64,000 bases of DNA, from NCBI RefSeq assembly GCF_007860125.1, contig NZ_SJPW01000011.1, positions 1 through 64,000 on the forward strand, in the 5' to 3' direction. Positions 27,254 to 36,999 of the stretch are shown piece by piece. The notes beneath the pieces are model-generated. The model did no database searches and was not told the origin of the DNA. It worked only from the letters and a program-made list of their open reading frames with translations. This stretch comes from Rubripirellula tenax (lineage in GTDB: Bacteria; Planctomycetota; Planctomycetia; Pirellulales; Pirellulaceae). The translations under genes were made by a program, and so were the position numbers. Each line of letters starts with the position of its first letter. The first letter of the stretch is position 1.

Positions 27254-28858
27254 TCAGAGCTTCTCTTTCAATTGCAGAATCAAGCCTTCGTTCGCCGCAA
27301 GCGTGCCATCGATCGAATGAGGTCTCACGGTCGATACAAGCACTCCCGTCGCATTGGCTCGCAATGGAAGTGTGTACGATTGCATTTCGTCACTCAAGTT
27401 CAACGCGATGAAGAGTCGTTCGTCTTTATGTTTCCGTTCAAACAACAGCACATCGCTCGCTGAATCGATGAGTGTGAAATCACCAATCGAAAGCGCCGGA
27501 TGAATTCGCCGTAACGAGAGCAGCGATCGGTACAGAGCCAACAAGGATTGGAAATCGCGTTCCTGGGCTGCTACGTTTCGTGTTCGCCAATCATCGTGGA
27601 GTGGAAGCCACGGATCGGTCGTGCTAAATCCGGCATGCTCCGATTCGTTCCAAGACATCGGCGTGCGAGAACGGTCGCGACCGATTCCCAGGTCGGGCTG
27701 CCGCAAATCTTGTGGGTCACGAACTTGATCGCGAGAGATCGTCACTTGGCCGATTCCGATTTCATCGCCCTGATACATCGTCGGCGTGCCACGAAGAGTC
27801 AGCAACAGCATCGCGGCAACTCGGGATTGGGCCTCACCAATCCGCACCGCGATCCGTGGCGCGTCATGGCTTCCCATCACCCAATTGGGCCAACCCGAAG
27901 CTGGGAGCGACAATTCGTAATCTGCGATCGTTCGTTTTAGGTTTGTAGCGTTCCAGTCGGTTTCGATCAGATGAAAGTTCACAGGCAAATGAACTTCTGG
28001 CTTATCCGCGGTGCCGAACCACTTGGCGAGTCGGGCGTCCGGCAAACAGATTTCGCCGATCAGAACACGGTCGCCAAAGCTATCGGCGAGCGTGCGCAGT
28101 TCGGCCGCAATTTCGTGGGCTTCAGGTTGATCGGTTGAATACCGCTGAATCAATCGGTCTCGTTGAGTTTGGTCGGGCGTCCAATCCTCGTTGGTTGGAT
28201 TGTCGCGAAGGTTCGCTTTTTTGATGATGTGCCAAAGCACGTCGATTCGGAATCCATCGACGCCGCGACCCAGCCAAAATCGGAGCACCGTCTTCATCGC
28301 TTCTCGCAATTCGGGATGACGCCAGTTGAGATCGGGTTGTTCTTTGAGGAAGGCGTGAAGGTAGTACTGCTTAGTCGTTGCGTCCCATTCCCAGGATGAA
28401 CCGCCAAAGTCGCTGATCCAATTGTTGGGCGGACCTCCATCGGCCGCTGAATCTCGCCAAATGTACCAGTCTCTTTTGGGGTTCTCGCGTGATGCTCGGC
28501 TTTCGACAAACCATGGGTGTTGGTTTGACGAATGATTGGGAACAAAATCGAGCACGAGCTTCAGGCCCCGAGCGTGAACCGCCGCGATCAACCGATCGAA
28601 ACTGCCGAGACTGCCAAACATGGAATCGACACCGCAGTAGTCAGCGACGTCATATCCAAAGTCGGCCATCGGTGAGGGATAGATCGGCGAAAGCCAGATC
28701 GCATCGATCCCAAGACCGGCAAGATAGTCCAATCGAGACTCGATTCCCGCGAGGTCGCCTACACCGTCTCCATCACTATCCTGAAACGATCGAGGATAGA
28801 TTTGATAGATCACTCCGGATTCCCACCAAGGCGGCGGTTGTTGATGGGCGTGTTCCAT
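27254..28858 (-). CDS. GH13 alpha-glucosidase-like enzyme
   Basis: A 534-residue alpha-amylase-family barrel: YPRSFQDSDGDGVGDLAGI, LVLDFVPNHSS, nucleophile D206 in DGFRIDVLWH, acid E269 in LIGEI, and H331/D332 in GSHDAPR. The usual Asn before His-Asp (NHD) is Ser330 here. Architecture and length fit oligo-1,6-glucosidase/alpha-glucosidase or trehalose-type enzymes of GH13. No signal peptide, so it is cytoplasmic. It sits between a GH130 and a GT4 gene in one operon, suggesting turnover of an intracellular glucoside. Confidence 0.9.
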   Translation of the reverse strand: MEHAHQQPPPWWESGVIYQIYPRSFQDSDGDGVGDLAGIESRLDYLAGLGIDAIWLSPIYPSPMADFGYDVADYCGVDSMFGSLGSFDRLIAAVHARGLKLVLDFVPNHSSNQHPWFVESRASRENPKRDWYIWRDSAADGGPPNNWISDFGGSSWEWDATTKQYYLHAFLKEQPDLNWRHPELREAMKTVLRFWLGRGVDGFRIDVLWHIIKKANLRDNPTNEDWTPDQTQRDRLIQRYSTDQPEAHEIAAELRTLADSFGDRVLIGEICLPDARLAKWFGTADKPEVHLPVNFHLIETDWNATNLKRTIADYELSLPASGWPNWVMGSHDAPRIAVRIGEAQSRVAAMLLLTLRGTPTMYQGDEIGIGQVTISRDQVRDPQDLRQPDLGIGRDRSRTPMSWNESEHAGFSTTDPWLPLHDDWRTRNVAAQERDFQSLLALYRSLLSLRRIHPALSIGDFTLIDSASDVLLFERKHKDERLFIALNLSDEMQSYTLPLRANATGVLVSTVRPHSIDGTLAANEGLILQLKEKL

Positions 28859-28900
28859 GCGGGTTGCTTGGGAAAAGAAATGGAGAACGTATTGGAAATG

Positions 28901-30346
28901 CTACGCCATCGAGGACAACAACTCATCCAATCCGATTGTTGCGAATGTAGTGGCGTAGTCCGACATAGCGTATGGAATGACGAGGTGCTTCTCATGAACG
29001 ATCGCTCCGCAGGTGTAGACGACGTTGGGCACATAGCCTTCGCGTTCGACCTCGTTCGGTGTGATCAATGGTTCGTGCAGTCGTGCGATGATCTTCGACG
29101 GGTCTTCCAAGTCTAGAAGCATTGCCCCGATGCAGTACGTTCGCATCGGGCCGACGCCATGGGTTAAGACGAGCCAACCGGCATCCGTCTCGATCGGTGA
29201 ACCACAGTTTCCCATTTGGACATACTCCCATGGGTTGGTCGGCTTGATGATCAATTCGCTGGTGTGCCAAAAATACAGCATGTCGGAATACATCAAGAAC
29301 AAATGCTCGCCGTCCTGCCGACCCAGCATCGCGTAGTGGCCGTTGATCTTTCGCGGGAACAACGCCATCCCTTTGTTGGAAACGGCTGGACCGTTCAACG
29401 TATGCATTTTGAATCGCAAAAAGTCTTCGGTTTCCAATAGCTGCGGCAACACCATCCGACCGTCATAGGCGCTGTAGGTGGCATAGTATCGACTGCTGCC
29501 GTCGCCTTCTTGGAATTGAACGAACCGTGCGTCTTCGATCCCGTTGGTTTCCGTCGGACTGAACGGGAAAATTAAACGCTCGGACAGATCGTGATCGGGC
29601 GTGTATTGAATTTCGTAGTTTGATTTGGCGAGCATCACGACTTGCTCGACCAACGGCGCGAGTTCATGATGACGAGAGCGGTGTTCCCGAAGCGAAGCCC
29701 TCAACTGGGTTTCAATTTGCCCCAGCGTGAATTGTTCGGGTAGTTCCGCGAGCACGCCATCGGTGAAGTGAGTCCCCAATCCCAGTTCGATCAGTTTGCG
29801 TCGAAACAGATCGTTCTCGTACGATGAATCCGGAATGTAGCTTGGCGTCGTGACAAATCGAACGGGTTCATCAATCGTGATCTGCAAGTCCGCTCCAATC
29901 GTGCCACTGCGAAACACGATTGAAGAGATGTGTCCCTCGCCAACGGCACGCAGACTCATCGCAAACCGACGCGTTCCCGAAGGCAGTTTCGCTTGATCGG
30001 GATGCCAAACCAACGATGGATTGAACAACGCGGCCGATTCCAACGCGTATTCTTGAGTAAAATACGCTCCCAGTAATAGACGACGATTCTCGCTAAGCGG
30101 ATTATCGGTTAGAAGGTGGTGCTTGAGTTCATGGAATCGACGTTGAAAAAACTCTTTTGGCTTTTGATGCCGGCCATGAAAGTCTTTGAGCACATGAGAA
30201 AGTAACGTGTTGACTTCGGTTTCAGACAGTGTGCAGACACGAGCAATCACACGCAGTACGCGGTCATTACCGGGTGGCTGGAACGGTCGCAAGACGACGC
30301 GCTGCTTGTTGGGTGAGAGAACGATTCCGGTTCGTTTGATTTTCAT
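28901..30346 (-). CDS. GH130-family beta-mannoside phosphorylase/hydrolase-like protein, long form
   Basis: A 481-residue protein with a helical N-terminal extension (about 1-180) before a five-bladed propeller of GH130 type. Landmarks are TETNGIEDARFVQF, YYATYSAYDG, GPAVSNKGMALFP and EREGYVPNVVYTCGA. GH130 enzymes phosphorolyse or hydrolyse beta-mannosides. No signal peptide. The second of two GH130 genes in the operon; the other is shorter. Substrate not deducible. Confidence 0.88.
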   Translation of the reverse strand: MKIKRTGIVLSPNKQRVVLRPFQPPGNDRVLRVIARVCTLSETEVNTLLSHVLKDFHGRHQKPKEFFQRRFHELKHHLLTDNPLSENRRLLLGAYFTQEYALESAALFNPSLVWHPDQAKLPSGTRRFAMSLRAVGEGHISSIVFRSGTIGADLQITIDEPVRFVTTPSYIPDSSYENDLFRRKLIELGLGTHFTDGVLAELPEQFTLGQIETQLRASLREHRSRHHELAPLVEQVVMLAKSNYEIQYTPDHDLSERLIFPFSPTETNGIEDARFVQFQEGDGSSRYYATYSAYDGRMVLPQLLETEDFLRFKMHTLNGPAVSNKGMALFPRKINGHYAMLGRQDGEHLFLMYSDMLYFWHTSELIIKPTNPWEYVQMGNCGSPIETDAGWLVLTHGVGPMRTYCIGAMLLDLEDPSKIIARLHEPLITPNEVEREGYVPNVVYTCGAIVHEKHLVIPYAMSDYATTFATIGLDELLSSMA

Positions 30347-30395
30347 ACATGCCTTTGTCGAAGATTCGTCGTCGAGTTCGCGACCTGAACTACGT

Positions 30396-32672
30396 CTAGT
30401 TTTTTGGAGACGCCGATGATGTGACTCGCATCGTCGCGGCGAGTTGACGCATCTCGACCAGAGAAAGTAAGAACGCGAGCGTCGATTCAGCGCCTTGGTT
30501 TTCGTTGACTTGGTTGTCCATCAAGCCGTCAAAGCAACCGCCGGTGGCCGCGTCGTAGATCGGCCGACCGAGATCATTGCGTCCCAAGAACCAATCGAAT
30601 GCCAAATGGGCTTGTTCATTCCAGAACGGGTCTTTCGTCGAGGCATAGGCTTCGATCGATGCTGATACCATCGCGTGCGATTCGATCGCTTGCTGATCAA
30701 ATACTGCCGCCACGCCACCCTCTCGGCTAAAACCATTTGAACCGATCGGACGAAAACGACCCTCGGGTGAAAGCTGTTGCTCGCAAAGCCATCGCAGCGA
30801 TCGCAAACCAGTATCGGCTGCGCGCTGATCATCGGACCAACGGCCATGAGTGATCAAGGCTTGCGACAGCCTCGCGTTGTTATAGGTCGCAATGTTTTCA
30901 AACCACGGCCAATCGTCCGTCGCGGTGACTTCGTACATTTTGATGAGTCGCTGGGCAAGTCGTTCGCTCATCAGCGCCGCCGTGCGATCTCCGCTGTAAC
31001 GCCGCAGATATTCCTGAATTCCCATGATCGCCAGTGCCCAAGTCCTTGGCGACGTCGTGTTCTCACACGCGGGCATGGCTTGTTGGAATAGATGAAGAGC
31101 CCAACCGGCCAGACCCGATCGGCGGCTGCGACCAATGCAGGTTCCCAATGCCCACAAAGCTCGACCTTGTGAGTCGTCCGAACCGTCGTCCTCCAACCAT
31201 TGTCGGTCAAAGCTCATGAAGTTTCGGAACCGCTTCGTTTCACGATCAAACGCAAGGTTCAAGAAGGCGGCGTAGCGGGAAGCGAGCGACTGAACGATCG
31301 ACGAGTCTTTCCCTTGTTCTTCCAAAAGTACCGTCAGGATCAACGCTCGTGCATTGTCATCAGTGCAGTAACCGTGCGAATGGTCGGGAATCGTAAAGAT
31401 CGCATGTTGGACGATTCCGGTTGAATCACTTAAGTGCTCTAGATGATCCAGTTGCATCTGAGGCAGTGCCAAAGGTTGTTCATCGAGCGTGCGGACAGCC
31501 AAAGGTTTTTGATGTTGGCTCCGTTCTTCTAATGATTGATGGAATGATTCGAGATACAAACGGGATACATGCTCCCACGTCATGCTTCGTCCGAGTTCGT
31601 ACGCGCGAGCCCGCATCGCCTTCCTCCGGTCGTCATCGTCGACCAGCCCGATCACCTCTTTGGCGATCGCCGAAGAATCTGCAAATGGGACCAGAACACC
31701 ACGGCCTTCGGCCAACAATTCCTCCGCGTGCCAATACGGCGTCGAGATCACCGCTTGGCCACAGCCAAAGGCATACGCCAGCGTTCCCGAAACGGCCTGT
31801 TGCACGTTCAAATAAGGTGTGATGTAGAGGTCTGCGGCACCGATGAACTCCGTCAGCTCTTCTAATTCAACGAATCGGTTGTAAAAACTTACGTGCTTGG
31901 TGATACCGAGTTCTTTCGCCATCCTTTCCAAGCTGATCCGGTACCGTTCGCCTTGTTCGCGAATCAGGCTAGGGTGCGTTGCACCAAGAACAAGGTAGAT
32001 GAAGTCGGGGAAGCGGGATACGATCTCGGGAATGGCTTGGAGAACATGTTCGATTCCCTTTCCAGGTGAAAGCAACCCGAAGGTCAGTGCAACAAACTTG
32101 TCTTCGACATTGAATTGCTCTTTCAAGTCACGTTGGTTCGTGTCTGGCACGGCCGGGATCCCGTGCGCGATCAAATCAACCTGCGCCGGATCAACCGAAT
32201 AGACTTCGAGTAGCGTTTGACGTGACCGCTCCGTCATCACGACGAGCCGCGTCGAAAACCGGATCAATTGCGTCATGACGGCGCGTTGCGTTTGGCTGGG
32301 TTCCGAAAGAACCGTATGAAGCGTCGTTACCACGGGCATTCGCAAGTCGTGTAGTAGGGCCAAAACATGACTCCCGCACGGTCCACCGTAGATCCCGAAC
32401 TCGTGTTGCAAACAGACCAGGTCGACATTGCTGAAATTTAGGAAGTCGGCTGCCGCTCGATAATCCTCGATCTCCTGCTCAGATACCTGAAACTGAACTT
32501 CCTTATCGTAGGCATACGGACCCGCCGCGTCGTTCATCGGAACCACAATGCACGTCGCATCACAGGCTTGCGCGACGGCATTCCGCAGATCATGGGTGAA
32601 GGTCGCAATCCCGCATCGGCGAGGAAGATAGTCGCCGACTAACGCAATCTTTTCAAGGACAGGCTTGGTCAT
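30396..32672 (-). CDS. GT4 glycosyltransferase fused to an (alpha/alpha) barrel domain
   Basis: A 758-residue fusion. Residues 1-375 form a GT4 transferase (PRRCGIATFTHDL, VCLQHEFGIYGG, GLLSPGKGIEHVL, then the acidic donor region). Residues 400-745 form an all-helical barrel with repeated aromatic/acidic landmarks: GYCTDDNARALIL, DSQGRALWALG, WFENIATYNNARLSQALI and NQGAESTLAFLLSL. The second part resembles glycosidase or epimerase barrels. It overlaps the upstream GH130 gene by ATGA. The fusion suggests coupled transfer and trimming of one glycan; the catalytic residues of the second domain are not certain. Confidence 0.85.
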   Translation of the reverse strand: MTKPVLEKIALVGDYLPRRCGIATFTHDLRNAVAQACDATCIVVPMNDAAGPYAYDKEVQFQVSEQEIEDYRAAADFLNFSNVDLVCLQHEFGIYGGPCGSHVLALLHDLRMPVVTTLHTVLSEPSQTQRAVMTQLIRFSTRLVVMTERSRQTLLEVYSVDPAQVDLIAHGIPAVPDTNQRDLKEQFNVEDKFVALTFGLLSPGKGIEHVLQAIPEIVSRFPDFIYLVLGATHPSLIREQGERYRISLERMAKELGITKHVSFYNRFVELEELTEFIGAADLYITPYLNVQQAVSGTLAYAFGCGQAVISTPYWHAEELLAEGRGVLVPFADSSAIAKEVIGLVDDDDRRKAMRARAYELGRSMTWEHVSRLYLESFHQSLEERSQHQKPLAVRTLDEQPLALPQMQLDHLEHLSDSTGIVQHAIFTIPDHSHGYCTDDNARALILTVLLEEQGKDSSIVQSLASRYAAFLNLAFDRETKRFRNFMSFDRQWLEDDGSDDSQGRALWALGTCIGRSRRSGLAGWALHLFQQAMPACENTTSPRTWALAIMGIQEYLRRYSGDRTAALMSERLAQRLIKMYEVTATDDWPWFENIATYNNARLSQALITHGRWSDDQRAADTGLRSLRWLCEQQLSPEGRFRPIGSNGFSREGGVAAVFDQQAIESHAMVSASIEAYASTKDPFWNEQAHLAFDWFLGRNDLGRPIYDAATGGCFDGLMDNQVNENQGAESTLAFLLSLVEMRQLAATMRVTSSASPKN

Positions 32673-33757
32673 GAATGTTCCTTAGAAGTGGGGACCAGCG
32701 AGTCAAGAATCGACTGCTTTGAAAATTGCGTCATTGCAACGGAGGTGTCGGCAGCGCCGTAATAGACGTCCCAATGGTCGCCTGCGTCTAACATCGCTGT
32801 TGGAAAAACAACGTTGGGTACGAAGCCGCTGGTTTCACATTCGAGCGTCGGCATCATGATCGGCTCGGCCGATCGAGCGATGACGCGACTGGGGTCATCG
32901 CGATCAAGAAGAATCGCGCCGGCAGCATAGCGACCGACGGTTCCAGCGATATCCGATCGCTCGCTACCGTGGTACAGCGTTAACCAACCTTCGTCGATCA
33001 AAATTGGTGGTGTCCCACCACCCACGCGGTCGCCTTCCCAGTGATGGATACCCTTCAAAATCGGTTGGTGTTGTCCCCAATGAATGAGATCAGGCGACCG
33101 AGCGAGCCAGATCTGCGGCGGGCTGAAATGTGAACTGGGATTCGGACGATGAAGCGATAGGTAATTGTTCGCAACCCGCTGCGGAAACAGCACCACATCT
33201 TTGTTCTCGCTCGCAAAAATGATTCCATGTCTCTGAAACGTCACCATGTCTTCCGACGACAACAAAGCCGTTGCAGCACCGGATCGCGACACGGCGACGT
33301 AGGTGATCCAGTACGTTGAATCAATCTTGGTAATCCGTGGATCTTCGATTCCATACTCTTCCCAGGCTTCTTCGGGTAGCACTGCACCAACCAACTCCCA
33401 CCTTCGATTTTCAATAGTGGATTGACGAAAGACTTGGAGATGAGATACCGATGTCAGACGAAGATCGCCGCTTGGCTTTAACAAGGCAACACGAGCGTCC
33501 GAAACTTGCAGATCTTCGTCACGAATCCAGTCAACGGTCGCGCTGCGATCCCTTGCCCAACTCGGAACGGCGGTCCATCCGAGTCGTTTTTCGCTCGGCC
33601 GCTCGGCGACTCGAGCGATCATCATGTGATCTTTACCCAACAAGACGACGGCGGGATTGAACACACCGACGACCTTCCAGTCAGCTCGGGAAGGCTGGAT
33701 GTCGCGCGGTTGCAAAAGGATCGAATTCGATAGCCGGTTGACCGGAAACCTGTTCAT
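32669..33757 (-). CDS. GH130-family enzyme, short form, first gene of the glycan operon
   Basis: A 362-residue GH130 propeller: FNPAVVLLGKD, EEYGIEDPRITKID, YWITYVAVS, GGGTPPILIDEGWLTLYHG and SGFVPNVVFPTA. ATG 33757 was chosen because upstream in-frame sequence lacks similarity. Its stop overlaps the fused GT4 gene start by four bases. The family acts on beta-1,4- or beta-1,2-mannosides, often by phosphorolysis. A -24/-12 promoter lies about 220 bases upstream. Confidence 0.9.
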   Translation of the reverse strand: MNRFPVNRLSNSILLQPRDIQPSRADWKVVGVFNPAVVLLGKDHMMIARVAERPSEKRLGWTAVPSWARDRSATVDWIRDEDLQVSDARVALLKPSGDLRLTSVSHLQVFRQSTIENRRWELVGAVLPEEAWEEYGIEDPRITKIDSTYWITYVAVSRSGAATALLSSEDMVTFQRHGIIFASENKDVVLFPQRVANNYLSLHRPNPSSHFSPPQIWLARSPDLIHWGQHQPILKGIHHWEGDRVGGGTPPILIDEGWLTLYHGSERSDIAGTVGRYAAGAILLDRDDPSRVIARSAEPIMMPTLECETSGFVPNVVFPTAMLDAGDHWDVYYGAADTSVAMTQFSKQSILDSLVPTSKEHS

Positions 33758-34167
33758 GACGAACACCCGGATGCTTCGCAAACGGGCGGGCAATTCAGAT
33801 GAGAGTCCTCTCGCAAGACATATCGCGGTGTCTTGGCAAAACCATCCACCATGATCGCCTCCCGAGGCGAATGCGAGGCTTGCTGCGGTCTGTCCGCCGA
33901 AGGAATACTTCGGTGAGATCGAACCGCGGATTGCGAAAGGCGACGCTGATTCTAAAAAACAAAGATCAAACAACTAGCATCTTCTGTGCCTCTTTCACGC
34001 AGGCCAACACCACAACGTAGCATGAGCCCGACACAACGCAATCGCAAATCAGGCAATCGCATAGCAGTGAGCTGGAAACGACTCGCGTCATAAGGCCGTC
34101 ATTGGCGACGTCTTTTCCGAAAACAACATTTCAACGCGGCTGGCTTGGCGGAAATCGACGGCGAGAC
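33758..34167. other. Regulatory region before the glycan operon
   Basis: About 410 bases without a gene. It holds the -24/-12 element (33976-33991) and, about 75-95 bases further upstream, a direct repeat GCAATCGCA at 34038-34046 and 34053-34061 (15-bp period) that could bind an activator. The 5' leader to the ATG would be about 210 bases. Confidence 0.55.
33976..33991 (-). promoter_or_regulatory. Sigma-54 (-24/-12) promoter of the glycan operon
   Basis: On the minus strand: AGGCACAGAAGATGCT, with GG and GC exactly 10 bases apart, GGCAC intact at -24 and ATGCT at -12. Two mismatches to the consensus. It lies in the only long gap upstream of the operon. Confidence 0.6.
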
Positions 34168-35589
34168 CTAGTGACTGAAATCGCTTGCTTCGATGCCGAG
34201 GGATTTTAGTTTGCTGCGCAGGGTGACGCGGCTGATGCCTAACAGCGTGGCAGCCTTGAGTTGGTTGCCGGAAGTGTGGGTGAGGATTTGGCGGAGCAAT
34301 TGACGCTCGGCGATCGCGATCGCTTCGGCGTAGAGGTTGTCAGTGCCGGCTTCGAGACGTTCGGCGACGAATTTTTCTGATAGGAAGTCGAGATCGCTTG
34401 ACGATGCGTGATGGCCGAGTCCATCGCCGAGTGGTGGCAAGAAGTCCGGTAGTAGGATGTTGCCTCGGGCGGTGAGTAGCGATTGCTTCATCACGCTTTC
34501 GAGTTCGCGAACGTTGCCTGGCCAATGATAGTGCTGGAGCACTTCGATGGTTTCCGGTGCGATGCTGCGAATGTCTTTACCGAACTCGTTGCTGTATCGA
34601 CGCAGGAAATACTCGGCCAGCACTCGGAGGTCGTCTTCGCGGTCACGAAGTGGCGGCAAGTTGATCGTGACGACGCTGAGTCGGAAATAGAGGTCGCTGC
34701 GAAATAAGCCTTCGGAAACAAGTTGTTTCAGGTCATGGTTGGTGGCGGCGATGATTCGTACGTCGACTTGGATAGGCGTATTGCCACCGACTCGCTCGAA
34801 GGTTTGGTCCTGCAATACCCGCAGAACTTTCGCTTGGGTCATCGGCGACATGTCACCGACTTCGTCTAGGAACAATGTGCCGCCGTCGGCTTGTTCGAGC
34901 TTGCCGATCCGTTGCCGGTGAGCATCGGTGAACGCACCCTTTTCGTGGCCGAAGATTTCGCTTTCCAGCAGTGCATCGGGGATCGCCGCGCAGTTGATCG
35001 CTTGAAATGGGCCGGTCGACCGGGCGCTATGGTGATAGATCGCTTGGGCGACGACTTCTTTGCCAGTGCCGCTTTCGCCGAGCAACAGCACCGTCAGGTT
35101 TTGCGAGGCTACACGCCCGATCGCTTTGTAGACTTCCTTCATTGCATTGCAGCGTCCGACGATCGCATCGCCGGTGGACGCTTCGTCTCCATCGGATTCC
35201 GCAAGCACCGGCTGCACACGAATCATGCGACTGAGATTGAACGCTTTGTCGAGCAGCGTTCGAATTTCATCGAGTTCGAGTGGTTTGAACAGGTAGTCGT
35301 ACGCGCCTAGCTTGGTCGCTTCGATGGCGGACTGAACCGTACCGTGCCCGGTGATGAAAATGAACGGGACACGCGAGTCAAGTTCGCGAAGCCGTTTGAA
35401 CAGTTCCAAGCCGCTGGTGTCGGGCAAGCTCAAGTCAATGACGACGACGTCGGGCTTTGCATCGAGAAAAAGTTGCTCGCCTTCACTTCCGGTCTTTGCC
35501 GTCAACACCGAGATCGTGTTGCTCGTGAAGGCTCGTTCAAACGCTTTGCAAATGGACGCTTCGTCATCAATGACTAATAGGGTTTGCAT
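34168..35589 (-). CDS. NtrC-type sigma-54-dependent response regulator
   Basis: A 473-residue enhancer-binding protein. Receiver: D8/D9, phospho-acceptor D52 in VVIDLSLPD. AAA+: Walker A GESGTGKE, contact loop GAFTDA (usual GAFTGA), Walker B LFLDEVGDMS, arginine finger region FRSDLYFRLSV. The C-terminal Fis-type helix-turn-helix is NQLKAATLLGISRVTLRSKL. It overlaps the kinase gene by 16 bases. It is the only intact sigma-54 activator in the window and so the best candidate for the three -24/-12 promoters found here. Target metabolite or signal unknown. Confidence 0.94.
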   Translation of the reverse strand: MQTLLVIDDEASICKAFERAFTSNTISVLTAKTGSEGEQLFLDAKPDVVVIDLSLPDTSGLELFKRLRELDSRVPFIFITGHGTVQSAIEATKLGAYDYLFKPLELDEIRTLLDKAFNLSRMIRVQPVLAESDGDEASTGDAIVGRCNAMKEVYKAIGRVASQNLTVLLLGESGTGKEVVAQAIYHHSARSTGPFQAINCAAIPDALLESEIFGHEKGAFTDAHRQRIGKLEQADGGTLFLDEVGDMSPMTQAKVLRVLQDQTFERVGGNTPIQVDVRIIAATNHDLKQLVSEGLFRSDLYFRLSVVTINLPPLRDREDDLRVLAEYFLRRYSNEFGKDIRSIAPETIEVLQHYHWPGNVRELESVMKQSLLTARGNILLPDFLPPLGDGLGHHASSSDLDFLSEKFVAERLEAGTDNLYAEAIAIAERQLLRQILTHTSGNQLKAATLLGISRVTLRSKLKSLGIEASDFSH

Positions 35590-36602
35590 GATGCCTCGGC
35601 TTGGCTAACCGCTCCGCGGTCAGCTGTGGTGTTGTCGGTGGTAATTGTTTGTTCGGTTGGGTTGCGTTCGGCAGAGATTGGCAAAACCAATTTGAACTCG
35701 GCTCCACCCGTAACGCGATTTGCGCCCGTCAGTGTGCCACCATGCGAAACGGCAATGCGGCGGCAGATCCCAAGCCCCAGTCCTATTCCGGTCGGCTTGC
35801 TGGTGGAGAACGGAGTGAATAACTTCGCCAGCATGTCGTCCCGAATGCCCTCGCCGCTATCCGCCACTGAAAGTTCTAATTGGCCGCCCGTCGTCTTGGC
35901 TGCAATAGTGAGCTCGCCGCCGCTTGGCATCGCATCGAGTGCGTTGAGCGAAAGGTTCAGGAGCAATTGTTGAATCTGGGCAGGATCGCCATCAATCGTG
36001 ATGGGTTCGTCATCACAGTCGACCGCTAGTTTGACTCCACTGGATTGACAACGTCCGTTAATCAGTTGAACGGTCTTGCGAATGACCGTTTGAATGGGGA
36101 AGACGCTGAGTTCACCTTGTTCGGGGCGCGCGTAGTCCAGCAGACTATTCACGCTGCGTTCCATCCGTCGAATCTCTTGTTCGACCAGTTCCAAATCATC
36201 GGTTGGCAAACCTCCGTCCGCGAACTTGCCCCGATTCACTTGAATCAACATCTTGATCGAAGTCAGCGGGTTGCGGATTTCGTGAGCGACGCCGGTCGCC
36301 AGTTGAGCCAGCGTTGTCATCTGTTGGGCTCGCAATGCCTCTGTCTCGCGAGCCATCGTCAGGCGTTCCGCCTCGGTTGCTGCTGCGGCAGAGATCACCC
36401 ACCACAGGACCGGGGCGCAAACCAGCGTCAGCAAAATGGCATCCACCAACGCCGTTCCCGTTTCGCCAAGAAATTTAGGCAACACGTGCGGCAGCACGAA
36501 CATCACACCGACTTCCGCGATGAACACCAGCATCAGCACAATGCTCAGAATCCGCGCCGGTGAGCGTAGGATCGAGGACAGAGCTGAAACACGGTTGGAC
36601 AT
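35574..36602 (-). CDS. NtrB-like sensor histidine kinase
   Basis: A 342-residue kinase with two N-terminal membrane helices (about 16-38 and 53-73) and almost no periplasmic loop, so it may sense membrane or cytoplasmic cues. The H-box is LATGVAHEIRNPLTSI (H107), followed by the N-box LLNLSLNALDAM, G1 DSGEGIRDD and G2 GIGLGLGICRRI. ATG 36602 was chosen; an in-frame ATG at 36770 would add 56 residues without recognisable features. It forms an operon with the regulator, behind a -24/-12 promoter. Confidence 0.9.
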   Translation of the reverse strand: MSNRVSALSSILRSPARILSIVLMLVFIAEVGVMFVLPHVLPKFLGETGTALVDAILLTLVCAPVLWWVISAAAATEAERLTMARETEALRAQQMTTLAQLATGVAHEIRNPLTSIKMLIQVNRGKFADGGLPTDDLELVEQEIRRMERSVNSLLDYARPEQGELSVFPIQTVIRKTVQLINGRCQSSGVKLAVDCDDEPITIDGDPAQIQQLLLNLSLNALDAMPSGGELTIAAKTTGGQLELSVADSGEGIRDDMLAKLFTPFSTSKPTGIGLGLGICRRIAVSHGGTLTGANRVTGGAEFKLVLPISAERNPTEQTITTDNTTADRGAVSQAEASCKPY

Positions 36603-36853
36603 ACGCAAAAACTGATCGAGCCTGGGAAAGTGAAACGACGCCGTTGGGATCACTCGCGACGGAACTTCGACCGAAGGCTTCGCAGCATCGGAACGTCCGT
36701 GGTCATAGGTCTGCTCAAAGCGGCCGGGAGTAAACCATTCTATCAACGATTTTGACACAGGGCATCTCATCGAGTGTGGCGAGCAACACGAGGTTGCACG
36801 CCAGTGATTTCGGCGGCGAGACAAACAAGCCCTCGCACCCACTCGCCTACTTA

Positions 36854-36869
36854 AGCAACCGATGTGCCG
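36854..36869 (-). promoter_or_regulatory. Sigma-54 (-24/-12) promoter of the NtrC-type pair
   Basis: On the minus strand: CGGCACATCGGTTGCT, matching TGGCACRNNNNTTGCW at all but the first base, with the exact 10-base GG-GC spacing. Predicted start about 36843. This implies sigma-54-dependent autoregulation of the activator. Confidence 0.75.
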
Positions 36870-36999
36870 ACGACGTCACGTTCCCCGATCTGTCGCACTC
36901 AATTCACGAATTGCAGTGAACTCCGCTGTTTCGCGAGTCGGCCGCAGTCCTCGTGCATCGCGTCGGGATCCTCAATGGAAAGCATCTGTCCAGACAATT

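Noticed and set aside
36602-36842. Longer N-terminus for the NtrB-like kinase
   Set aside because: The first membrane helix follows ATG 36602 closely; the upstream stretch has no recognisable features and overlaps the region expected to be leader after the predicted start at about 36843.
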